Made by a program: the position numbers and the translations under genes. Source: Flectonema sp. DT1601 (lineage: Eukaryota; Euglenozoa; Diplonemea; Diplonemida; Diplonemidae). Taken from it: a DNA stretch of 64,000 nucleotides. The DNA lies in NCBI GenBank assembly GCA_964019425.1, contig OZ025784.1:1302001-1366000 (forward strand). The letters are read 5' to 3'. Each line of letters begins with the position of its first letter. Within the stretch, counting starts at the first letter, position 1. Below are positions 1 through 10,113 of this stretch, piece after piece. A model generated the notes under the pieces. That model ran no database searches. It saw only the letters and a program-made list of their open reading frames with translations, and was not told the origin of the DNA.

Positions 1-731
1 CATTTCTTTTCTTATATTCTTTTCTTTTCAATCTTGTTCCTTCACACGCGGTTGTTCGAGCGGTTGTGAACCACCTTGGGTCTCTTACGGTCTCCAAGCT
101 ACTGTTGTGCGAAGAAACAAATCTGTTGGTGCGGTGGCCTTCCGACGCCACCTGGACCGCAACTCGTTCACAGTGCCCTACCCGGTTCTCCACCGGACCG
201 CCTGAGCGACGGGATCCATGGGATTCAAACCCCTAAACACTGGTTAATTTTTTTTTTTTAGAGTCGCTCACACTCTGGGTAGGTCCTTTCCGTTTTTCCC
301 TGGAGATTCTCTTGGTTTTGCCCCCCCACTTTGATACCTTTGCTGTGTTGCTGTCAGATGACGACTCCGATACAGAATCCATCATCATCAGACTTTCATA
401 GGACGCCGAACTTGTATCAATTTCAACAGGCACACGAAACTTCTTGTTAGGTGGTAAAATTTCGATTATTAGTTTTGAATTTCATGAATGAAAACACAGC
501 GAACCACGCCATCCCACCCAAGATTCGTCGCGAAACGGCCTCGATTACACCCCCCCTGGGTAGCGTTAGCCGGGTTTTCCCCTTAGCGAAAATAAAATTT
601 CAAAATAACCACTGTAGTGGACCCCCCGTCCTTAATGGGTTAAAAAAAAAAATACACAAACCTGACTATCGTTATTAGATATATAACTTTCAACGCAGGT
701 CGTCTTATTCATAAATACAGAACAGTCATCC
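1..731. other. Unassigned AT-rich region left of the OAS duplication
   Basis: I see no convincing gene here. Short open frames exist on both strands, including a Ser/Asp-rich then Lys-rich frame on the minus strand at 233-433. None has a recognisable domain or a homologue in the window. A T-run lies at 247-259 and an A-run at 642-652. The right end runs into the duplicated OAS-like locus at about 732. Confidence 0.5.
609..643 (-). mobile_element. Possible piggyBac-type terminus
   Basis: Read on the minus strand, the segment begins TTAACCCATTAAGGAC. That is a TTAA followed by CCC, as at piggyBac-superfamily ends. A short palindrome, CCACT-GT-AGTGG, follows at 609-620. The Ser/Asp-rich frame at 233-433 lies inward on the same strand, where an acidic transposase N-terminus would be expected. 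No second terminus or transposase core is visible, so this is at best one end of a decayed DNA transposon. Confidence 0.3.
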
Positions 732-1152
732 ACGGTGGCATTACCACAATTCTGTGCAGTCACCAACAATGTCATAAGGACAACCGACAACATGTTTTAA
801 CTCCCTTATGTATTTCTAACAAACGAGAAAAAGCTTTAAAAAAAACTTATAATTTATAAACATCACTGCAGGATCAATTTCCCAAAACATTTACACATCT
901 GTAGAAAGGAGTGTTGTTTATGAGAATGAAGATTCAGTTGCTGTTTTAAAGAGCAGAGAGTCAAGTCAAAAGAAATATAAAAAATCAAAATGACCCGAAA
1001 TAAACACTCGAGTAAACAAATATGGTGCCGGTTTCGGCTGAGGCGTTTTGCGTAATTGGAAATACAAAAACGCTAATAAGCTAAAGAAAAAAAAACGAAA
1101 AAAAAATAAAATATTGTAATTCAATCTTATAATAAACTAAGGAGAGCATGTC

Positions 1153-1475
1153 ATTTGAGGGGGTCTGAAGATGTAACTTCCACCGCTCACGGTATGCAAA
1201 AACGAAGATTCACCAGCATGCTTAAGACTGTAGAGAGTACTACATCATCCTGTTCTTTGACTCTCACTTCCTCAAAGTGAGTGAGCAATAGCAATGCTGT
1301 ATAACAGAACGGATACAAAACAAACACGGAAAACACTGTGTCACGTGAGCGCTTAGTGGTATCAGTGGGTCTACCCACCACACTAATAGAGACACTAGGC
1401 AAGCAGAGGACTGGTTCGATTTACTTTGCAACAAACTGTGAACGGTTGAAATGATATCTTCAGACTCCCTCCAAT
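1153..1475. repeat. Inverted-repeat-flanked segment downstream of OAS-like gene 1
   Basis: A left arm (1153-1185) and a right arm (1443-1475) form an imperfect inverted repeat of about 33 bp. The best core is GAGGGGGTCTGAAGAT at 1157-1172 against the reverse complement of 1456-1471, with one mismatch. The same arrangement is present downstream of the second gene, so it predates the duplication. It may be a small MITE-like insertion or a hairpin in the transcript. A 71-codon minus-strand frame (1187-1402) lies between the arms, and its counterpart in copy 2 differs by an in-frame indel. Confidence 0.4.
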
Positions 1476-2202
1476 GGTAAGTTCTTATAAACTAATAATG
1501 GTTTTTGTTTGTGTCACAAACAATGTAATTTAGATGAGCTAGAAAGGATTACATGTGGTGTTGATGTTATTTTACCTCACACAAGGTAAAGGTTGTTATA
1601 TTTTATATTTAAAAAAAGAAAATGGGGAAAAAAAAATTCAAGTTGAAATAGTTCTCAAATTCAATCAAATTTAATTGTGAAAATTGTAGTTTTATAACTT
1701 CCGCTAAAAGTGATCGAACATGTTGAAAACAATAAAAGAAAAAAAAAAGGGGGAATGATCTGGGAATGGGGGACAAAATTAATATCAAAGTACTTGACTG
1801 AAATAAATATTTGTAGTTGTTAATCAAAAGAAAGATTACGTTTAGAAAAAAGAAAACACAAAAAGGGACGATTATATTTTTTTGTCCGGAGTGGGGGGTG
1901 AAGTGAAAAAAATAAAACATCTTTCTTTATAATACGACCATGTGTGCCAAATGCCCACATACCACGAAAGAAAATAGAAACCCCGGAACAGTACCGAGGA
2001 TCGTTCACCCCCAGTTGTCCAAAGCATTATAATTGTACTGTGGGCTTACCGAGAAAGGTACCACAAAAATTAGGCAGCATATAGCCATATCACTCAGGCA
2101 AGATGACAGTCACTTTATGGTCATAACTGCGCCGGACCAAAATAGAATAAATTGAATGTTTAAATCCTTCGGAGACACAAGGCTATCACATATTATAAAG
2201 GT
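1476..2202. other. Non-coding 3' flank of OAS-like gene 1
   Basis: This is AT-rich sequence shared almost unchanged with 5230-5939. It contains A/T runs and a CCTCACACAAGGTAAAGG motif, but no coding signal that I trust. If the GTATGT at the end of the OAS-like frame is used as a splice donor, this stretch would be intronic. Confidence 0.4.
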
Positions 2203-3789
2203 TTACATACCCCAAGAGTCAAGCTGCTCTTTCGCAGCCATTCCTACGGCATTCCATTCCTCTTTAGAAATTGCTTTTGTAAGGTCATCGTAGGGCTCAT
2301 ACAAAGCTTCGATCTGACGTGGGAATTTGTTGTCCCGCATGTCGACCAGCTTCCCCAAAGATTTACGTAACACGGTAAGAACATTTACTCTTTTGTTAAC
2401 TGCACAGGTTTCCTTGCAGCACCCGACTACGAGACAAGTGATCGCGGCACCCTTCAGGGATTTAGACAGGCCTCTGTTTCTGTTTGGATACAAGTACTTC
2501 CAGGCCTTAAGGAGTACTACCACTTTCTCAATGTCAGGGTAGGTTTTTCGAATGTCTTCCCACCATTTCAGTTCAGCTTGGGTCAGAGAAGCAGAGATTT
2601 CGTTGCCAGACTGAACGGCGATGGAGATATCGAAATTGTGATTTTTGTACTTCACTGCGATGATGTCAGCTCCCTTTTTAACATTGTCATAAACGACAAG
2701 GAACTCGGAAATGTTTTTTAACTTCTTAGCTAGCTCACTCTGCTTCGTGGTAGTATCACAGCTGACAACAAGATCAACGTCAGACCCCATAACAGATGTG
2801 TGCATCGCTTGAGAACCCGACACAACAACACAAGTTTGTTGCATACCTACTTTTGATGCTTCTCTTTCGATCACTTCTTTAACTTCCTGCACAAGTACAC
2901 CAGCTGTCTTGCTACAGAACCAGGTGTACTCGCGATCTACTTCAACGCTCAGAGTTGATCGGTGAAGAAGCAGCTCAAGGAGATTGTCAACCTGTTCTTG
3001 TGTCTGTGATTTATTCGGGACTTTCGGAGTCCCTACACTTATAGCCCTCCTTGCTAACCAACAGCCTGCTATTATCCGCAGTGACTCCTTAACGTCCTCA
3101 GTTTTTGTTGGCACAAATAAACGAAAACTCTCAATACCCCCCAGCAAAGCCAGTTTATCGGAAAACTTGCCGAGGCTGCAGTCAATGTTCACGTAGGAGT
3201 CACTCGTATTTGTCCTACCTGCTTCAATCGCTAGTTGGATGAGTTTTGCATAATTTTGTTGCTTTTCGGAGTTGCCTTCAGATACTTTTCCTTCGATGCA
3301 TGGAAAGACATGCTTCTCCAATACGTCGTAGCAGCGTTGTTCGCCTGTATCCTTGCGACCAGCCTTGAAAACTGCGCCTATCAAAGCTGTCAACTGATTA
3401 CCCTCGACGTCTTTTAGGACGTAATCACACATTTCTGTAAAACAGTCAACGAAATGATGGATCGATCGTTTAGAGTTACGCGGTTGAAATACAATAGTAA
3501 CCGCACAAATATACCACGCAATGATCTCTTGCTTGGCCTTGGGTGATGCATCTTTGTACTTCAAATCGACGTGCTTTGCTGCCGCTAACCTCAATTGTTT
3601 CCTGCCCAGTTCAACCAGAGCATCGAATGATACGAAACCTTCTAAACAAGGAAGAGGTTTCTGTTCATCTTCCGAAAGGAACACACGCAACCAATAGTGA
3701 TTGTACGTCGGTTCGAATTGAAAGATCTCCGAGAAAGTTTTTGACGCACTTACTCGCTTGCTTCTGCATTCTCTATTCTTACACGGCAT
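2203..3789 (-). CDS. 2'-5'-oligoadenylate synthetase-like protein, short form (528 aa)
   Basis: The protein is OAS-like. Enzymes of this family make 2'-5'-linked oligoadenylates from ATP; in vertebrates these activate RNase L, whereas the role in basal animals is unclear. The nucleotidyltransferase core is visible: a GS motif at residues 325-326, the acidic pair in SDVDLVV (D337, D339) and a third Asp in NFDISIAV (D387). All three catalytic carboxylates are therefore present. A helical OAS C-terminal region follows, including LKGAAITCLVVG. The first ~250 residues are a conserved N-terminal region I do not recognise. The start is ATG at 3789, 15 nt after a CAG acceptor-like site. The last codons, TGG GGT ATG TAA, overlap a GTATGT donor-like sequence, so a further 3' exon is possible. 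Compared with its tandem partner it lacks about 239 central residues. The family call is strong; enzymatic activity is inferred. Confidence 0.82.
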   Translation of the reverse strand: MPCKNRECRSKRVSASKTFSEIFQFEPTYNHYWLRVFLSEDEQKPLPCLEGFVSFDALVELGRKQLRLAAAKHVDLKYKDASPKAKQEIIAWYICAVTIVFQPRNSKRSIHHFVDCFTEMCDYVLKDVEGNQLTALIGAVFKAGRKDTGEQRCYDVLEKHVFPCIEGKVSEGNSEKQQNYAKLIQLAIEAGRTNTSDSYVNIDCSLGKFSDKLALLGGIESFRLFVPTKTEDVKESLRIIAGCWLARRAISVGTPKVPNKSQTQEQVDNLLELLLHRSTLSVEVDREYTWFCSKTAGVLVQEVKEVIEREASKVGMQQTCVVVSGSQAMHTSVMGSDVDLVVSCDTTTKQSELAKKLKNISEFLVVYDNVKKGADIIAVKYKNHNFDISIAVQSGNEISASLTQAELKWWEDIRKTYPDIEKVVVLLKAWKYLYPNRNRGLSKSLKGAAITCLVVGCCKETCAVNKRVNVLTVLRKSLGKLVDMRDNKFPRQIEALYEPYDDLTKAISKEEWNAVGMAAKEQLDSWGM

Positions 3790-3804
3790 AGTGTGTGCAG
3801 TAAT

Positions 3805-3807
3805 CTG
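3805..3807 (-). promoter_or_regulatory. Splice-acceptor-like CAG 15 nt upstream of OAS-like gene 1 ATG
   Basis: The minus strand reads TTCTAACCTTACTGTCACAG, a branch-point-like CTAAC and a pyrimidine-leaning tract ending in CAG, then 15 nt to ATG. Nearby GTATTC or GTAATT could be donors for a very short intron. Alternatively this is a trans-splice acceptor. The second OAS-like gene has the same arrangement. Confidence 0.5.
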
Positions 3808-4130
3808 TGACAGTAAGGTTAGAATAATTAATTACCTCTTTTAAGAATACCTCCAACAACTCAACACCCAGAGGACAATAAGTGTGCTGTGAAAAGAAGA
3901 TTGCCTCACCTAAATAATGATATGTCAATGTGAAGAAAGTGAATGATACAACACGACACATTCCTTCCCTCTTTTATCGGAAGTGTTTCTTTTGTAATGA
4001 AAAGAAAAGGGAATGTTATTTATTTTATATAAAAATTGCGTGTTAAACAGAACAAATATTGTCGTGGCTGCAGGGTTGTTTCCTAAAATACGAGATTCCT
4101 TCACTTCATCGTGTAAAGGATATTCTTTAC

Positions 4131-4483
4131 CATATGCAACTCTCGGAGGCAAACAATCCGAAACCTTCCAAGGATATTGATTGATACTGAAGAGAGAAAA
4201 AGAATTATCACTTTCAGCGAACAGCGAAAAAAGAAATTTTTCTTTTACTGAATAGCGAAAATGGAATTATTGGAACCCCACCAATAGCGAAAATCTCAAA
4301 AAAATTACATACCATAGTCCCTGTATGCCTTGTTCCACCAATGCCTAAAAATTGTTACGAAGTACGATGCGAAAGTTATTCCTATTTTGACCCCGTCAGA
4401 CGAACCTCCATCTGATGGAGATGGAGTTACCGGAGCCAAAGTTGGTGGGGCAGGTGTTGGAGCGACGTCACACACTGTCTTCT
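4131..4483. other. Spacer between the two OAS-like loci
   Basis: Single-copy spacer between the duplicated segments. It holds several short AGCGAA repeats around 4218-4290 and no supportable gene. The plus-strand frame through 4330-4590 runs across the boundary into duplicated non-coding sequence and looks spurious. Confidence 0.5.
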
Positions 4484-5939
4484 ACGGTGGCATTTCCATA
4501 ATTCTGTGCAGTCACCAACAATGTCATAAGGATAACCGACAGCATGTTTTAACTCGCTTATGTATTTCTAACAAACGAGAAAAAGCTTAAAAAAAAACTT
4601 ATAATTTATAAACATCACTGCAGGATCAATTTCCCAAAACATTCACACATCTGTAGAAAGGAGTGTTGTTTATGAGAATGAAGATTCAGTTGCTGTTTAA
4701 AGAGCAGAGAGTCAAGTCAAAAGAAATATAAAAAATCAAAATGACCCGAAATAAACACTCGAGTAAACAAATATGTTGCCGCCGTGAACTGGCTTCAACT
4801 GAGGCCTAAAAGAAACCTAATAGGACCGTTTTGCGTAATTGGAAAAACAAAGACGCTACACTAATAAACTAAGGAGAGCATGTCATTTGAGGGGTCTGAA
4901 GATGTAACTTCCACCGCTCACGGTATGCAAAGATGAAGATTCACCAGCATGCTTAAGACTGTAGAGAGTACTACATCATCCTGTTCTTTGACTCTCACTT
5001 CCTCAAAGTGAGTGAGCAATAGCAATGCTGTATAACAGAACGGATACAAAACAAACACGGAAAACACTGTGTCACGTGAGCGTTTGGGTGTTGCATCAGT
5101 GGGTCTACCCACCACACTAATAGAGACACTAGGCAAGCAGAGGACTGGTTCGATTTACTTTGCAACAAACTGTGAAACGGTTGAAATGATATCTTCAGAC
5201 TCCCTCCAATGGTAAGTTCTTATAAACTAATAATGGTTTTGTTTGTGTCACAAACAATGTAATTTAGATGAGCTAGAAAGGATTACATGTGGTGTTGATG
5301 TTATTTTACCTCACACAAGGTAAAGGTTGTTATATTTTATATTTAAAAAAAGAAAATGGAAAAAAAAAATTCAAGTTGAAATAGTTCTCAAATTCAATCA
5401 AATTTAATTGTGAAAATTGTAGTTTTATAACTTCCGCTAAAAGTGATCGAACAGGTTGAAAACAATAAAAGAGAAAAAAAAGGGGGAATGATCTGGGAAT
5501 GGGGGACAAAATTAATATCAAAGTACTTGACTGAAATAAATATTTGTAGTTGTTAATCAAAAGAAAGATTACGTTTAGAAAAAAGAAAACATAAAAAGGG
5601 ACAATTATATTTTTTTGTTCGGGAGTGGGGGGTGAAGTGAAAAAAATAAAACATCTTTCTTTATAATACGACCATGTGTGCCAAATGCCCACACTCCACG
5701 AGAGAAAATAGAAAACCCCCGGAACAGTACCGAGGATCGTTCACCCCCAGTTGTCCAAAGCATTATAATTGTACTGTGGGCTTACCGAGAAAGGTACCAC
5801 AAAAATTGGGCAGCATATAGCCATATCACTCAGGCAAGATGACAGTCACTTTATGGTCATAACTGCGCCGGACCCAAAATAGAATAAATTGAATGTTCAA
5901 ATCCTTCGGAGACACAAGGCTATCACATATTATAAAGGT

Positions 5940-8243
5940 TTACATACCCCAAGAGTCAAGCTGCTCTTTCGCAGCCATTCCTACGGCATTCCATTCCTTT
6001 TTAGACATTGCTTTTGTAAGGTCATCGTAGGGCTCATACAAAGCTTTGATCTGACGTGGGAATTTGTTGTCCTGCATGTCGACCAGCTTCCCCAAAGATT
6101 TACGTAACACGGTAAGAACATTTACTCTTTTGTTAACTGCACAGGTTTCCTTGCAGCACCCGACTACGAGACAAGTGATCGCGGCACCCTTCAGGGATTT
6201 AGACAGGCCTTTGTTTCTGTTTGGATTCAGGTTCTTCCAGGCCTTAAGGAGTACTACCACTTTCTCAATGTCAGGGTAGGTTTTTCGAATGTCTTCCCAC
6301 CATTTCAGTTCAGCTTGGGTCAGGGAAGCAGAGATTTCGTTGCCCGACTGAACGGCGATGGAGATATCGAAATTGTGATGTTTGTACTTCACTGCGATGA
6401 TGTCAGCTCCCTTTTTAGTGTTGCTACTAACGAGAGAGAACTCGGAAATATTTTTTAACTTCTTAGCTAGCTCACTCTGCTTCGTGGTAGTATCACAGCT
6501 GACAACAAGATCAACGTCTGACTCCCTAACAGATGTGTGCATCGCTTGAGAACCCGACACAACAACACAAGTTTGTTGCATACCTACTTTTGATGCTTCT
6601 CTTTCGATCACTTCTTTAACTTCCTGCACAAGTACACCAGCTGTCTTGCTACAGAACCAGGTGTACTCGCGATCTACTTCAACGCTCAGAGTTGATCGGT
6701 GAAGAAGCAGCTCAAGGAGGTTGTCAACCTGTTCTCGTGACTGTGATTTATTCGGGACTTCCTCTTCAGATTCTTCCTCTTCAGATTCCTCCGAGTTACT
6801 CTTCTCTTGGAGAGCTTCTTTGAGACTTGTTACCTCTTGTTGCAGTGCATGTTTTTCTAATTGCAGTATTACTATTTGGTAATCACTCTCTGAAGTAACC
6901 CGTAGCTCCGTATCGAATGGGGAATAAATATACCCTCCATTATAATAATAACAATCATTTTTACTCTTCAGAAGTAACTTCCAACAATCGATGTTTTTGT
7001 TGTTAAAATCAAGAGCCTTCCGAAGAAATCCCCTCCTGGTGTTGGAGTCCACTTCTTCCGCCTGACGTACGTAAGCGATGGACACAAGCTCCTTGTCACG
7101 TAAGCTTAAGTTCTTCGGGACCTCTTTCAGCGAATCGCAGAACTGAATTGCTTTCTTAACCGCTTTCTCATCATTCGGGTTCTTTCGTAGGTCTTTCAGG
7201 GTGGCCTCGAGGTCGAGGAGATTTGCTTTTTGTAAGTACTCAGCGGATTTCGTGGAATATTCGTAGCTGGATCTGCATTCCTTCATGTATCGAGCAGCCT
7301 TTCGGTAATGTTCTGCAGTAGCCTGATTTGGAAACTTTTCCAACATTTCTTCCATTAAATCAACACGGGAATATTGCTTGCCAGAAACTTCAACCTTTCC
7401 GTAGTAGTCCAGTTTCAGAGCCAGGTTAGTATAACAATGTCTTGCTTTCTTGAGTTCTAAAGCCTTTACACTTATAGCTTTCCTTGTTAACAAGTTGCAC
7501 CTTATTATCCTCAGTGACCCACCAACGTCCTCAGTTTTTGTTGGCACGAATAAACGAAAACTCTCAATGCCCCCCAGCAAAGCCAGTTTATCGGAAAACT
7601 TGCCGAGGCTGCAGTCAATGTCCACGTAGGAGTCACTCGTATTTGTCCTACCTGCTTCAAACGCTAGTTGGATGATGTTTGCATAATTTTGTCGCATTTC
7701 GGAGTTGCCTTCAGATACTTTTCCTTCGATGCATGGAAAGACATGCTTCTCCAATACGTCGTAGCAGCGTTGTCCGCCTGTATCCTTGCGACCAGCCTTG
7801 AAAACTGCGCCTATCAAAGCTGTCAACTGATTACCCTCGACGTCTCCTAGGACGTAACTCCCGGAAGACCACCGACCGTTCCACATATCTGCAATGGTAG
7901 TGATAAAACGATGGATCGATGGTTTAAAGTTATGCAGTTGAAATACATAAGGAACTGCACAAATATACCACGCAATGATCTCTTGCTTGGCCTTGGGCGA
8001 TGCATCTTTGTACTTCAAATCGACGTACTTTGCTGCCGCTAACCTCAATTGTTTCCTGCCCAGTTCAATCAGAGTATCGAATGATGCGAAACTGTTTAAA
8101 CAAGGAAGAGGTTTCTGTTCATCTTCCGAAAGGAACACACGCATCAACAAGTGATTGTACGTCGGCTCGAATTGAAAGATCTCCGAGAAAGTCTGCGACG
8201 CTTCTTTTCGCTTGTATTTGCATTCTCTATTCGTACACGGCAT
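5940..8243 (-). CDS. 2'-5'-oligoadenylate synthetase-like protein, long form (767 aa)
   Basis: Tandem paralogue of the 528-aa gene, with the same N-terminal region and the same OAS core: GS at about 564-565, Asp pair in SDVDLVV at about 576/578, and a third Asp in NFDISIAV at about 626. It differs by a central block of about 239 residues between the N-terminal region and the nucleotidyltransferase domain. That block is helical and Lys/Glu-rich and looks repeat-like (possibly TPR-like, unproven). It ends in a heptad-like stretch and an acidic run, NSEESEEEESEEE. The catalytic triad is intact. The start ATG at 8243 follows an acceptor-like CAG by 15 nt. As in the paralogue, the final codons overlap GTATGT, so the annotated C-terminus could be an exon end. 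The long form is probably ancestral and the short one an internal deletion, though the reverse cannot be excluded. Confidence 0.82.
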   Translation of the reverse strand: MPCTNRECKYKRKEASQTFSEIFQFEPTYNHLLMRVFLSEDEQKPLPCLNSFASFDTLIELGRKQLRLAAAKYVDLKYKDASPKAKQEIIAWYICAVPYVFQLHNFKPSIHRFITTIADMWNGRWSSGSYVLGDVEGNQLTALIGAVFKAGRKDTGGQRCYDVLEKHVFPCIEGKVSEGNSEMRQNYANIIQLAFEAGRTNTSDSYVDIDCSLGKFSDKLALLGGIESFRLFVPTKTEDVGGSLRIIRCNLLTRKAISVKALELKKARHCYTNLALKLDYYGKVEVSGKQYSRVDLMEEMLEKFPNQATAEHYRKAARYMKECRSSYEYSTKSAEYLQKANLLDLEATLKDLRKNPNDEKAVKKAIQFCDSLKEVPKNLSLRDKELVSIAYVRQAEEVDSNTRRGFLRKALDFNNKNIDCWKLLLKSKNDCYYYNGGYIYSPFDTELRVTSESDYQIVILQLEKHALQQEVTSLKEALQEKSNSEESEEEESEEEVPNKSQSREQVDNLLELLLHRSTLSVEVDREYTWFCSKTAGVLVQEVKEVIEREASKVGMQQTCVVVSGSQAMHTSVRESDVDLVVSCDTTTKQSELAKKLKNISEFSLVSSNTKKGADIIAVKYKHHNFDISIAVQSGNEISASLTQAELKWWEDIRKTYPDIEKVVVLLKAWKNLNPNRNKGLSKSLKGAAITCLVVGCCKETCAVNKRVNVLTVLRKSLGKLVDMQDNKFPRQIKALYEPYDDLTKAMSKKEWNAVGMAAKEQLDSWGM

Positions 8244-8258
8244 AGTGTGTGCAGTAAT

Positions 8259-8261
8259 CTG
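8259..8261 (-). promoter_or_regulatory. Splice-acceptor-like CAG upstream of OAS-like gene 2
   Basis: Same CTAACCTTACTGTCACAG context as the first copy, 15 nt before the ATG. Its retention in both copies fits a functional site, but the duplication is too recent for conservation to be strong proof. Confidence 0.5.
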
Positions 8262-8584
8262 TGACAGTAAGGTTAGAATAATTAATTACCTCTTTTAAGA
8301 ATACCTCCAACAACTCAACACCCAGAGGACAATAAGTGTGCTGTGAAAAGAAGATTGCCTCACATAAATAATGATATGTCAATGTGAAGAAAGTGATGAT
8401 ACAACACGACACCATCCTTCCCTCTTTTATCGGAAGTGTTTCTTTTGTAATGAAAAGAAAAGGGAATGTTATTTATTTTATATAAAAATCGCATGTTAAA
8501 CAGAACAAATATTGTCGTGGCTGCAGGGGTGTTTCCTAAAATACGAGATTCCTTCACTTCATCGTGTGAAGGATATTCTTTACT

Positions 8585-10113
8585 ATATAAATATTTCTTT
8601 GTATATAATTCGATTATATAAAGTGCAACAAATGCTAACTGGTAGCGCTAGCACATTTGGTTCTGAGTTCGTGTTTTGGTTGTTTTTTTTGTTTTTTTTG
8701 TTTTTTCCCTCCTAGTTTACTAGGCCTTGCAATATCTGCTGATTAATTGAAATTCGAATCCTCCTCTCGGAACACACACACACACACAAATTAGGGAGGG
8801 GGGAAAAAAAAGGCGAAAAAAAAAACATAGAACAGTCAAGCCTTGTTATTATATTTCTACAAGGGGTAAGTGGCAAGGTAACTTGATGCCGCAATCGAAC
8901 AGGAGGATGATAGGGGGGAAAAAAAAAAAAAAAAAAAAAAAAAAAACACAAGTTTCAAAAGTAGCTTATTGTATCAGCTTTCACATCAAGCACATGTAAT
9001 GTGATCGAATTACGTAAAATAAGAAGGTTCCAAGTATAATAATTTTTTTTTTTTTTTTTTTTTCCCACAAACTGTACAGCTCCTTTTGGTCAATTAAAGT
9101 CACCCTCAACACGCCTTCAAAAATAAGAAACTAATCTATTTTGGGGGGGTTAACTGTTCGAGTTTGTACATAAAATACAAATGTATTGTATCATAAAAAC
9201 AACATAACGATAATTTAACATTAGTTCTGAGATACAGATGACTAAAGGTAATGTTAGTGTAGGTATACACTCTGCTGATTGACGTAAATACTTTACATTA
9301 CTGCAACTGGAAATATTACTGAGCTGAATAATTACTGCGGGGAAATATTGCTGAGGTTTTTTTGCAGATTTGGACTTTAGTGAGGTTTTTTTTCCACGCA
9401 GTAATATTTCCAGTTGCAGTATAATAAATAAATCTAACTTAGCTGCATACACATCTCTTTTTCCGTGTTGTCATTCAGTGCAGTAAATAAGAAACTAATC
9501 TATTTTTTTTGGGGGGGACTTGGATGGGGGGAGGAGGTTACCTAATTAAACACAATACATAAAAAGCATATGGTATCACAATATAAGACTACAACGGATG
9601 AGCCAGCAAATATGTTCAGGAAATCACATTGAGAGAAAAATACTGAATTGAAGTTCTTTTATTTTTTTACTTATTTTGACTAAACAATACAGAATAACAA
9701 AGAGGAGGAAAGAGAAAAGCAAATTAAAGAGAGATATGGGAAGACGAGAACAGGAGAAAGAAAAAAAAAAAAGAAGAAAAAAAAGAGGGGGGAAAAAAAA
9801 AGAAGACAGCATAGCGCACTCATCTACACCTACTTCTGTTTTCTTTTTTTTTCTTTTTTTTCTTTTTTTTTTTTGTTTTCCTTAGAAAGATTTTTTTAAG
9901 GCTAACCTATCAGACTCAACACAGATGAAAAAAAATGGAGTTTAAAAAAAAGAGGGGAGAATGGGGGAAAAGCCAGAAAGAATAACTGCATGGGGAGGCT
10001 TTTTTTTTTTTTTCTTTTTTTTGCAGAGTGAATATCACCCAACAAAAGACGAAACAGCCTCCAAGACAGAATCAGATGGGAGTTGGGATTTTTTGAGTGA
10101 AATTATTAACAAA
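8585..10113. other. Intergenic region rich in homopolymers
   Basis: No gene is seen. The region contains a CA repeat (about 8772-8789), long A-runs (about 8921-8946), a T-run (9043-9063) and purine-rich tracts (9690-9810). The sequence AAATAAGAAACTAATCTATTTT appears at 9121 and again at 9485 as a direct repeat about 364 bp apart. A MITE lies between the two repeats. Short frames across homopolymers are not coding. Confidence 0.6.
9301..9420. mobile_element. MITE with 21-bp perfect terminal inverted repeats and TA flanks
   Basis: The left terminus CTGCAACTGGAAATATTACTG (9301-9321) is the exact reverse complement of 9400-9420. TA dinucleotides flank both ends, as expected for Tc1/mariner-type insertion. 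The interior is short and repeats degenerate terminus-like pieces. The 120-bp length and absence of an ORF fit a non-autonomous MITE. Perfect arms suggest a recent origin. Confidence 0.65.

Larger units (their letters stand above)
732..4130. repeat. Duplicated OAS-like locus, copy 1
   Basis: This segment is repeated at 4484-8584 in the same orientation. Similarity starts abruptly at ACGGTGGCATT (732 and 4484) and stops near GATATTCTTTAC (about 4130 and 8584). It includes the gene, about 1.4 kb of 3' flank and about 340 bp of 5' flank. Copy 1 is shorter mainly because its gene lacks a central coding segment of about 720 bp found in copy 2. Scattered substitutions and small indels suggest a duplication that is not brand new. 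Confidence 0.85.
4484..8584. repeat. Duplicated OAS-like locus, copy 2
   Basis: Second copy of the segment at 732-4130, same orientation, with the longer gene version. The 3' flank (4484-5939) is collinear with 732-2202, including the inverted-repeat arms and the small internal minus-strand frame at 4918-5136. It shows small indels relative to copy 1, for example a missing stretch near 4850. No additional gene is seen in the 3' flank. Confidence 0.85.

Noticed and set aside
180-250. tRNA-like B-box (GGGTTTGAATCCC on the minus strand)
   Set aside because: There is no acceptor stem, anticodon arm or proper A-box spacing around it.
9143-9484. Insertion bounded by a 22-bp target duplication (direct repeat at 9121 and 9485)
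   Set aside because: The intervening sequence has no element-like ends apart from the unrelated MITE, and 22 bp is an unusual duplication length.
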